From: Amycolatopsis sp. CA-126428
GTDB taxonomy: Bacteria > Actinomycetota > Actinomycetes > Mycobacteriales > Pseudonocardiaceae
Length of the DNA stretch: 64,000 nt
Direction: 5' to 3'
Assembly: GCF_002904335.1 (NCBI RefSeq)
Contig: NZ_PPHF01000048.1
Location: 124,001-188,000, forward strand
How positions within the stretch are numbered: position 1 is the first letter of the stretch; each line of letters starts with the position of its first letter. Positions 25,214 through 31,635 of the stretch are shown here, in pieces. Made by a program: the position numbers and the translations under genes. The notes beneath the pieces are model-generated. The model was not told where the DNA came from, ran no database searches, and saw only the letters and a list, made by a program, of their open reading frames with translations.

Positions 25214-25231
25214 ACATACCGCTCGGTATGT
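25214..25231. promoter_or_regulatory. Palindromic operator between GH76 and the molybdopterin oxidoreductase
   Basis: ACATACCG-CT-CGGTATGT is a perfect 8-2-8 palindrome in the 51-base divergent gap, 9 bases before the oxidoreductase ATG. The ATACCG..CGGTAT pattern is common for TetR-family repressors in actinobacteria. No tetR gene is adjacent. Confidence 0.6.
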
Positions 25232-25240
25232 TCGGTGGTC

Positions 25241-27385
25241 ATGACGACGGCCCACCTCACCTGCCCGCTGTGCGAAGCCACCTGCGGCCTGGAGGTGACG
25301 CTCGACGCGAACCAGCGGGTCACGCGGGTCCAAGGGGACGAACAGGATGTCTTCTCGAAGGGATACATCTGCCCCAAGGGCGCGTCGCTCGGCGCGCTGC
25401 ACCACGACCCCGACCGGCTGACGGCCCCGCTGCTCAAGCGCGACGGCGAGTTCGTCGAGGTCAGCTGGCAGGAGGCCTACGACGAGATCGCCCGCCGGCT
25501 CCCGCCGATCATCGAGGAGCACGGCCGGGACGCCGTCGCGGTGTACGCGGGCAACCCCGGCGTGCACAACATCGCGCTGACGCTCTACGGCCGCGTGCTC
25601 TACAAAGCCCTGGGCACCAAGAACTTCTACAGCGCCACCTCGGTCGACCAGCTGCCGAAGCACTACTCGTCCGGCACGATGTTCGGCGACCCGCTCGCCA
25701 TCCCGGTGCCCGACCTCGACCGGACGCGGCACCTGCTCATCCTCGGCGCCAACCCGCTCGTCTCCAACGGCAGCCTGATGACCGCGCCGGACATCCGCGG
25801 GCGGCTGCGCGGGATCCGCGACCGCGGCGGCAAGATCGTCGTCGTCGACCCGCGCCGCACGCGCACCGCCCAATTCGCCGACGAACACCACGCCATCCGG
25901 CCCGGCACCGACGCGCTGCTGCTGTTCGCGCTGGTCAACGTCCTGTTCGCGGAGGACCTCGTCGCCCCGGGACGGCTGGCGGAACACCTCAACGGCCTCG
26001 ACGACGTCCGGGAACTGGCCCAGCCGTTCACGCCGGAGGCCGTCGCCCCGCGCACCGGCATCGACGCGGCCGAGATCCGACGGCTCGCGCGAGAGCTGGC
26101 GGAGGCCGAAAACGCCGTGGTCTACGGCCGGATCGGCACCACGACCCAGGCGTTCGGCACCATCGCGAGCTGGCTGGTCGACGTCCTCAACGTGCTCACC
26201 GGTCACCTCGACGCCCCGGGCGGCGCGATGTTCCCGCTGGCCGCGTGCCAGCCCACCGGGAACCGGCGGCCGTTCGCCGTCGCGCGCTGGCGCAGCCGCG
26301 TGCGCGGGCTTCCGGAGGTCGTCGGCGAGCTGCCGGTCGCGACGCTCGCCGACGAGATCGAAACCCCGGGCGAGGGCCAAGTCCGCGCGCTGATCACGGT
26401 CAGCGGCAACCCCTGCCTGAGCACGCCGAACGCCGGGCGGCTGGCCGCCGCGCTGGACAGCCTCGACTTCATGATCTCCGTCGACGTCTACCTCAACGAG
26501 ACGTCCCGCCACGCCGACGTCATCCTGCCCGGCCCGTCACCTCTCGAACGCCCGCACTTCGACCTGGCCTTCTACCAGCTGTCCATCCGCAACGTCGCCA
26601 ACTGGACGCCGGCGACGCTGCCGTCCGCGGTCCCGCAGGAGTGGGAGACGATGCTGCGGCTCACCGGCATCGTCGCCGGTCAGGGCCCGGAGGCCGACGT
26701 CACGGCGCTCGACGACTTCGTCGCGGGGGAGACCGCGCGCCGCAACGGGCTCGACGTCGCCGTCGCCGGGGAGCGCACCGGGCCCGCGCGGCTGGTCGAC
26801 CTGCTGCTGCGCGCCGGCCCTTACGACGTCACGCTGGCCGACCTCGAAGCCGCGCCGCACGGGATGGACTTCGGGCCGCTGCAGCCGCGGATCCCCGAGA
26901 TCCTGTGCACCGCCTCGGGCCGGATCGAACTCGCGCCCGAGCCGGTCGTCGCCGACGTCCCGCGGTTGCGGGAAGAACTCGCGAAGACCGCGGAAACCGG
27001 TCTCGTGCTGATCGGGCGGCGGCACCTGAGCTCGAACAACTCGTGGATGCACAACCTGGCCCCGCTGGTCCGCGGCGGCAACCGGTGCACCATCCAGGTC
27101 CACCCCGCCGACGCGACGCGCCTGGGCCTCACCGACGGCGGCCTCGCGTCGGTGACGTCCCGCGCCGGAAAACTGCAGGTCCCGGTCGAGGTGACCGACG
27201 AGATCCGCCCCGGCGTCGTCAGCATCCCGCACGGCTGGGGCCACGACGTCGACGGCTCGCGGGCGCGGGTGGCGCGCGCGAACCCCGGCGTCAACTCGAA
27301 TCTGGTCGCCGACGAGACGTTGCTGGACGTTCCGTCCGGAACGTCGGTGTTGAACGGAATCCCGGTCGAGGTCACCCCCGTCTGA
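25241..27385 (+). CDS. Molybdopterin-dependent oxidoreductase (formate dehydrogenase/nitrate reductase-like)
   Basis: A 714-residue bis-MGD enzyme of the DMSO-reductase superfamily. The N-terminus carries a [4Fe-4S] motif (CPLCEATCG ... CPKG: C-x2-C-x3-C-x~27-C). The catalytic domain follows with VYAGNPGVHNIAL, LLILGANPLVSN, KIVVVDPRRTRTAQFAD and GRIGTTTQAFGTI. The C-terminal molydop-binding barrel has LIGRRHLSSNNSWMHNL, VHPADATRLGLTDGGLA and SIPHGWGHD. No partner subunits (ferredoxin, membrane anchor, FdhD) are adjacent, so electron donor and substrate are unknown. The ATG lies directly after a palindrome. Confidence 0.88.
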   Translation: MTTAHLTCPLCEATCGLEVTLDANQRVTRVQGDEQDVFSKGYICPKGASLGALHHDPDRLTAPLLKRDGEFVEVSWQEAYDEIARRLPPIIEEHGRDAVAVYAGNPGVHNIALTLYGRVLYKALGTKNFYSATSVDQLPKHYSSGTMFGDPLAIPVPDLDRTRHLLILGANPLVSNGSLMTAPDIRGRLRGIRDRGGKIVVVDPRRTRTAQFADEHHAIRPGTDALLLFALVNVLFAEDLVAPGRLAEHLNGLDDVRELAQPFTPEAVAPRTGIDAAEIRRLARELAEAENAVVYGRIGTTTQAFGTIASWLVDVLNVLTGHLDAPGGAMFPLAACQPTGNRRPFAVARWRSRVRGLPEVVGELPVATLADEIETPGEGQVRALITVSGNPCLSTPNAGRLAAALDSLDFMISVDVYLNETSRHADVILPGPSPLERPHFDLAFYQLSIRNVANWTPATLPSAVPQEWETMLRLTGIVAGQGPEADVTALDDFVAGETARRNGLDVAVAGERTGPARLVDLLLRAGPYDVTLADLEAAPHGMDFGPLQPRIPEILCTASGRIELAPEPVVADVPRLREELAKTAETGLVLIGRRHLSSNNSWMHNLAPLVRGGNRCTIQVHPADATRLGLTDGGLASVTSRAGKLQVPVEVTDEIRPGVVSIPHGWGHDVDGSRARVARANPGVNSNLVADETLLDVPSGTSVLNGIPVEVTPV

Positions 27386-27426
27386 CCCTTGACGTCCCGG
27401 GGGCCATCGAGGATTCTCGACCCGGC

Positions 27427-27442
27427 ATGTTTACGTGAACAT
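27427..27442. promoter_or_regulatory. Palindrome overlapping the upstream candidate start of the GH5 gene
   Basis: ATGTTTACGTGAACAT is a 16-base palindrome with one mismatched pair, centred on ACGT. It ends 10 bases before the preferred start of the GH5 gene and covers an alternative GTG start (27435). It may be a repressor site. Confidence 0.4.
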
Positions 27443-27452
27443 CGGACTTCGC

Positions 27453-28421
27453 ATGGCCCGCCTTCGTCACTGCCTGCTTGTCCTCCTGCTTGTTTCCCTG
27501 ATCGCGCCCCCGCAGAGCGCGTCCGCCGCCACCAACGCGTTCCGCGGCGTCAACTGGGCGGACGCCCGCGACAACTACGTGGACGGCTGGGTGATCCCGA
27601 CCGGCCTCACCGCCGGGGACAGCTACGACAGCGTCCGCGGCAAGGCGGACGGCATCATCACCGGCTTCCAGCAGAAGCTGGGCGCGAACACCGTGCGGCT
27701 GCCGATCAACCCGCAAAGCGTCAATTCGGACTGGTGGGGGCGGTACAAGGGCGCCGCGGACTCGGCCCTGTCCCACGGCATGAAGGTCGTCTTCGGCTAC
27801 TGGGAAGCGAACAAAGACGGCTTCGTCGACGACACGAGCGCGTGGAACACCATGTGGGACAAGGTCACCGCCGACTACGGCGGCAACGGCAACGTGTACT
27901 TCGAGCCGATGAACGAGCCGTTCGGCTACAGCCTGAGCGCCTGGGTCTCGCTCTGCTCGACGTGGCTGTCCCGGCACGCGAACATCCCGCGCGGCCGGGT
28001 GCTGATCAGCGGTACCGGCTACAACGACAACGTGACCGGCGTCGGCGCGGCGAGCGCGCTGGACGGCACGCTGCTGTCGCTGCACTTCTACGGCTTCTGG
28101 GCTTCGGACACCACCCGTTCGGCGTGGACGACGAACCTCAGCAACCGGCTCGGGTCGTACTCGTCCCGCACGATCATCGACGAGGCCGGTGCCCCGATGA
28201 CGACGGGCCTGAACTACTCCGCCGGCCACCAGGACGGCAACAACTTCACCGCGTACTTCGCCGCCACCACGGACCTGGCGCGGTCCCGGCAGATGGGTGT
28301 CGTCTACTGGCCCGGCCTGCGGTCCGGGGACACGTACTCGATCACGCGGCAGAGCGGCAGCGGCCTCGAGACCAACAACGCGACGGGTGTGACGCAGCTG
28401 CGCTGGGGGTGGGGCCTGTAG
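27453..28421 (+). CDS. Secreted glycoside hydrolase family 5 (cellulase-like)
   Basis: A 322-residue exported (beta/alpha)8 glycosidase. The signal peptide is MARLRHCLLVLLLVSLIAPP followed by QSASA, with cleavage before ATNAFRG. GH5 marks are NAFRGVNWADARDNY, NTVRLPINPQSV, the acid/base E155 in EPMNEPFGYS, HFYGFWASD and the nucleophile E244 in IIDEAGAP. There is no carbohydrate-binding module. It probably hydrolyses beta-1,4-glucan, mannan or a related polymer outside the cell. ATG 27453 is preferred over GTG 27435, which would lie inside a palindrome and add six residues before a normal signal peptide. Confidence 0.85.
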   Translation: MARLRHCLLVLLLVSLIAPPQSASAATNAFRGVNWADARDNYVDGWVIPTGLTAGDSYDSVRGKADGIITGFQQKLGANTVRLPINPQSVNSDWWGRYKGAADSALSHGMKVVFGYWEANKDGFVDDTSAWNTMWDKVTADYGGNGNVYFEPMNEPFGYSLSAWVSLCSTWLSRHANIPRGRVLISGTGYNDNVTGVGAASALDGTLLSLHFYGFWASDTTRSAWTTNLSNRLGSYSSRTIIDEAGAPMTTGLNYSAGHQDGNNFTAYFAATTDLARSRQMGVVYWPGLRSGDTYSITRQSGSGLETNNATGVTQLRWGWGL

Positions 28422-28432
28422 GCGCCACGGAC

Positions 28433-28828
28433 CTAGCCGAGGTGGACGGGGCGCACGTGGGCTTCCTGGGCGTCGTCGTGGCGGTGGCGCCAGCGGTGGT
28501 AGACGCCGACGTAGGAGTAGGCGACCACCGCGATCGCGCCGATGCCGATGGCCGGCAGCCACGACTGCGGGAACACCGTGCCGTACAGGTAGTAGGCGTT
28601 GAACCCGCCGGGCAGGTCGCCGAGGCCCTGCTGGTGCCGGAAGTAGTTTTCCAGCGCGGTGAACGGGCACGCCACCGGAGCCACGTTGACCAGGATGCCC
28701 CAGGCCAGCCCCAGCAGGTGGACGAAGATCAGCTTCGGCCAGCGCCACGCCACGAATCCGCCGAAACCGATGAGCAGCAGCGCCAGAATATGCACCGCGA
28801 CGGTCACGTCAGCCAGGAACTTCGCCAT
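28433..28828 (-). CDS. DUF2784 membrane protein
   Basis: A 131-residue small membrane protein with three to four hydrophobic helices. Family features: LADVTVAVHILALLLIGFGG, FVAWRWPKLIFVHLLGLAWG, NVAPVACPFTALENYFR, YYLYGTVFPQSWLPAIG. The conserved Cys-Pro and Glu-Asn in the third segment are typical of DUF2784. Function unknown. The end is convergent with the GH5 gene, 11 bases apart. Confidence 0.85.
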   Translation of the reverse strand: MAKFLADVTVAVHILALLLIGFGGFVAWRWPKLIFVHLLGLAWGILVNVAPVACPFTALENYFRHQQGLGDLPGGFNAYYLYGTVFPQSWLPAIGIGAIAVVAYSYVGVYHRWRHRHDDAQEAHVRPVHLG

Positions 28829-28937
28829 CGCACCCCCTCCACCGATCCCCCTACCAGCGACTTTACTCCGCCGAGCAAGGTCGTCCGCCCTGGAGAGTGC
28901 CCAGCCGGGTGATGTTTAACCCAGCGGAGCAGCCCGT

Positions 28938-29138
28938 TCACCTGCGCGGTGACGGAGGGGTTACGCCCGGTGGAAATTCCGGCGGCTGCTTCGCCGGGTA
29001 CTGCGCCGGCTCCTCGTGCGGGTACTGGTCCGGCGCGCCGTCCGGTTTCTTCCGGTTCGGATCGGCGGGATGCTGCGGTTCCGGCGGCTCCTCCGTGGCC
29101 CGACGGTACGCCCGGACCGTGGCCGCGGCAGCCGGATT
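28938..29138 (-). other. Coding-like proline-rich tail after an in-frame stop
   Basis: After the TGA (29139-29141) that ends the upstream ORF, the same frame stays open for 66 more codons with GC-rich third positions. It reads TVRAYRRATEEPPEPQ ... DGAPDQYPHEEPAQYPAKQ ... EFPPGVTPPSPRR before a second TGA. It contains no ATG, GTG or TTG start, so it cannot be an ordinary separate gene. It could be the former C-terminus of the upstream protein cut off by a recent nonsense change, a readthrough extension, or a sequencing error. The region 28829-28937 holds nothing else I can see. Confidence 0.45.
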
Positions 29139-29447
29139 TCACCGAAGGCGATCACCCGGCACCGCGGGTCTCGTGAACGCCGCGCCGTCGAGGTCGGTGA
29201 CCACCAGGCGCAGCCGCGCGTTCTCCCACTGCGTGCCCGCCAGCACCGGGCGCACGGCTCGCACCGCCTCGTCCAGCAGCGGCGGGATCGGCAGCCGGGT
29301 CGCGATCAGCCGGATCCGGACCACCTCCGGGCTCAGGTCCACCGCCGTGTCCGCCCGGCCCATCGGCAGCGAGGGGGTCGCCGGGCGCAAGCCGGCCACC
29401 TCCGCGAGCGCGCCGACGATCCGCTCGACGGCTTCGCCGGTGGTCAC
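29139..29447 (-). CDS. Small protein of the Asp23 cluster
   Basis: A 102-residue protein encoded last in the sigma/Asp23 cluster. Its GTG start overlaps the stop of the Asp23 gene by 4 bases. The pattern TTGEAVERIVGALAEVAGLR, then VVRIRLIATRLPIPPLLDEA, then RLRLVVTDLDGAAF suggests an Asp23/Gls24-like alternation of a helix and amphipathic strands, but the match is weak. No signal or membrane segment. The TGA stop may be premature (see the following coding-like tail). Confidence 0.65.
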   Translation of the reverse strand: MTTGEAVERIVGALAEVAGLRPATPSLPMGRADTAVDLSPEVVRIRLIATRLPIPPLLDEAVRAVRPVLAGTQWENARLRLVVTDLDGAAFTRPAVPGDRLR

Positions 29448-29815
29448 CGGGCCGCCGGCTCGATGTCCATGATGGACACTGTCACCTCGGCGACGACCAG
29501 GCCGGTCGGCTCGGCCACGGACCGCGTCACCGCGCGCTGGACCGCCCGGCCCACCGCCGCCGCCTGGTCGGCCGCCGCCGTGACGAGGTCGATCTGGACG
29601 CTCACCCGGCCGTCGGTGGTGCGGACCCGGACGCCGTCCGTGGGCGCCGGTTCGAGGCCCTGCCAGCGCTGCCGGGCCGCGCGCGTCCACGCCGTCACCA
29701 GGCCGCGCAGGCCCGGTTCGAGGCGCACCACCCCCGGCGTGGTGATCGCCGCCCGCGCCGCCACGCCGGCGATCACCGGATCGGCGATGACGTAATCAGC
29801 GCTGCCGGCGCTCAT
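29444..29815 (-). CDS. Asp23/Gls24-family envelope stress protein
   Basis: A 123-residue Asp23/Gls24 family protein: YVIADPVIAGVAARAAITTP, GVVRLEPGL, VRVRTTDGRVSVQIDLVTAA, QRAVTRSVAEPTGLVVAEVT and VSIMDIEP. In firmicutes Asp23 is a membrane-tethered, alkaline-shock or envelope-stress protein; actinobacteria carry several copies near sigma factors. Start and stop overlap both neighbours by 4 bases, so it is translated with the anti-sigma-like gene upstream. Confidence 0.85.
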   Translation of the reverse strand: MSAGSADYVIADPVIAGVAARAAITTPGVVRLEPGLRGLVTAWTRAARQRWQGLEPAPTDGVRVRTTDGRVSVQIDLVTAAADQAAAVGRAVQRAVTRSVAEPTGLVVAEVTVSIMDIEPAAR

Positions 29816-30396
29816 TCCCCTGGCTCCCCGGCCGCGTCTTCCTCGACAGCGTCTTCCTCAAAAAGGTCGTCGACGAGCAGGTCGAGCTTCGCCAGCGTCA
29901 GGCCCACGCGGGCCGCGGCCGCCGCGGTCACCCGCTCCCGGACCTTCGCCAGCGCCGCACCACCGGTGGCGTTCCGCAGGCTCACCGCGAGGGTGAGTTC
30001 CACCTCGACCCCGCCGGGGCCGGGCCGCAGGCGGCACCGGCGCGCCCGGACGCCGTCGACGGTGTCCGCCGCGTACCGCAGCACCGACGCCACCGCCTGC
30101 TCGCTGACCTCGACGAACCCGGGTTCGGGGGTCGGCAGGCGCACCATCGAGCCGCGCCGCACCTCGGCGCGCACCGCCGACATGATCCGCCCGAACAGGT
30201 CCGGCGACGGCGCGTCCTCGGTGGCCGCCAGCTCGGAAGTGGCCTCGCGCAAGGCCAGCAGGCTCTCGCGCGCGGCCCGGCAGTGCGGGCAGGTCAGTTC
30301 GTGCTCGTCGGCCAAACCGGCGCCGACCGCGTCGAGCCGCTCCCACACCTGCTCGACATCGCGCTCGCAGGGCAGCTCGTAGTCCGTCATCGCCAT
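29812..30396 (-). CDS. Putative zinc anti-sigma factor fused to an Asp23-like domain
   Basis: A 194-residue protein. Near the N-terminus C10, then H32-x3-C36-x2-C39 (DEHELTCPHC) reproduce the ZAS zinc anti-sigma signature. The C-H-C-C arrangement resembles RsrA, the redox-sensing anti-sigma of Streptomyces. Residues about 100-180 (SEQAVASVLRYAADTVDGVR, GVEVELTLAVSLRNATGGAA, ARVGLTLAKLDLLVDDLF) look like an Asp23/Gls24 domain. The acidic tail is Glu-rich. It overlaps the end of the sigma gene by 10 bases and the Asp23 start by 4. A cytosolic anti-sigma role for the adjacent factor is inference from motif plus position. GGAGG lies 10 bases before the chosen ATG. Confidence 0.78.
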   Translation of the reverse strand: MAMTDYELPCERDVEQVWERLDAVGAGLADEHELTCPHCRAARESLLALREATSELAATEDAPSPDLFGRIMSAVRAEVRRGSMVRLPTPEPGFVEVSEQAVASVLRYAADTVDGVRARRCRLRPGPGGVEVELTLAVSLRNATGGAALAKVRERVTAAAAARVGLTLAKLDLLVDDLFEEDAVEEDAAGEPGE

Positions 30397-30938
30397 GGCC
30401 GCATCACCTCCGCCAGCTGGGCTCGGGCGCGTGCGATCCGGCCGCGGACCGCGGTCGCGTTCGCGCCGACGATTTCGCCGATCTCTTCGTAGGACCGGCC
30501 GTGCACTTCGCGCAGCAGCCAGCACGCCCGCTGCTCGGGAGTCAGCTGGTCCAGCGCCGCGGTCAACGCCGCGAGCTGGCCGCTCACCTGGGCGGCCCGC
30601 TCCGGCTGGAGGTCGGCCCGCGGCGACTCGGCGGTGTCGAGGTCGACGTCGGCCTGGGGCTTGCGCGCGCGGATCGCGTTGAGGCAGCGGTTCGTGGTGG
30701 CCCGGTAGAGCCAGCCGACGAACGCGGCGTCCTCGCTGAGCTGGCCGAGCTTGCGCCAGGCGTTGAGGAACACCTCCTGCACGACGTCTTCGGCGTCGCC
30801 GCGGTGGGCGAGCATCTTGACGGCGAGCCGGAACATCGGGCCCTGGTAGCGGAGCACGAGCTGCTCGTAGGCCCGGACGTCCCCGTCCCGCGCCCGGCCG
30901 ACGAGAGTCACGTCGTCGAGCGGCGTAGTCGTCGTCAC
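30387..30938 (-). CDS. ECF RNA polymerase sigma factor
   Basis: A 183-residue group IV sigma factor. Region 2 is FRLAVKMLAHRGDAEDVVQE and VFLNAWRKLGQLSEDAAFVG, with the -10 recognition helix WLYRATTNRCLNAIRARK. Region 4 is LTPEQRACWLLREVHGRSYE and the HTH EEIGEIVGANATAVRGRIAR. It overlaps by 10 bases with a gene carrying a zinc anti-sigma motif and heads a four-gene unit with Asp23-type proteins. It may direct an envelope- or redox-stress response; the regulon is unknown. Region 4 is typical, with no C-terminal extension. Confidence 0.9.
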   Translation of the reverse strand: MTTTTPLDDVTLVGRARDGDVRAYEQLVLRYQGPMFRLAVKMLAHRGDAEDVVQEVFLNAWRKLGQLSEDAAFVGWLYRATTNRCLNAIRARKPQADVDLDTAESPRADLQPERAAQVSGQLAALTAALDQLTPEQRACWLLREVHGRSYEEIGEIVGANATAVRGRIARARAQLAEVMRPWR

Positions 30939-31044
30939 GGCACCTCCTCAGGGGGAGGACACCGGCGGGCGGAAAACGTCACGCACCGATTGTGGGTGAC
31001 GGTGGACACCGGGGCGAATCCACGGATCCGCCCCGGTGGGCGGC

Positions 31045-31608
31045 TCAGTCCAGGCCCAGGTCGTCCTTCCCGAGGACGTACCGGTACTCCAGGCCTTCCT
31101 TCTCGATGGCCTCGCGCGCGCCGGTGTCGCGGTCGACGACCGTCACGACGCCGACGACGTTCGCGCCCGCTTCGCGCAGGGCCTCGACCGCCGTCAGCAC
31201 GCTGCCGCCCGTCGTGGACGTGTCCTCCACCGCCAGCACGCGCTGGCCGCGGACCTCCATGCCCTCGATCCGGCGCTGCATGCCGTGTTCCTTGACCGCC
31301 TTGCGGACGACGAACGCGTCCAGCACGACCCCGTCGGACGCCGCCGAGTGCAGCATCGCCAGCGCGACCGGGTCGGCGCCGAGCGTCAGGCCGCCGGCCG
31401 CCACGTAGTCCCAGTCCGCCGTGAGCTGACGCAGGAGCTTGCCGATCAGCGGCGCGGCCGCGTGGTGCAGCGTCGCCCGCCGGAGGTCGATGTAGTAGTC
31501 GGCTTCCTTGCCGGACGCCAGGGTCACTTTTCCGTGCACTACGGAAAGATCGGTGACCAGCCTGGCCAGTTCGAGTTTCGCCGCTTGATCCAACCCGGGG
31601 TTCGCCAC
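31045..31608 (-). CDS. pyrE: Orotate phosphoribosyltransferase
   Basis: A 187-residue enzyme of pyrimidine synthesis that joins orotate and PRPP to give OMP in the cytosol. The PRPP-binding motif VLAVEDTSTTGGSVLTAVEA is complete. The N-terminal part (VHGKVTLASGKEADYYIDLR) and the flexible-loop region VVRKAVKEHGMQRRIEG are as in actinobacterial PyrE. It stands away from the other pyr genes. Downstream of it on the minus strand lies the sigma gene, 107 bases away, so no operon is evident. Confidence 0.95.
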   Translation of the reverse strand: MANPGLDQAAKLELARLVTDLSVVHGKVTLASGKEADYYIDLRRATLHHAAAPLIGKLLRQLTADWDYVAAGGLTLGADPVALAMLHSAASDGVVLDAFVVRKAVKEHGMQRRIEGMEVRGQRVLAVEDTSTTGGSVLTAVEALREAGANVVGVVTVVDRDTGAREAIEKEGLEYRYVLGKDDLGLD

Positions 31609-31635
31609 GGCCGTGAGTCTTACACACGGCCGGGT

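Noticed and set aside
24155-25240. Upstream extension of the molybdopterin oxidoreductase by about 360 codons
   Set aside because: The extension is the mirror of the GH76 gene, and the ATG at 25241 begins directly at the Fe-S motif.
28961-29155. Arg-rich 64-codon frame on the minus strand
   Set aside because: An out-of-frame reading of the proline-rich tail region, without a ribosome site. Third-position bias favours the tail frame.
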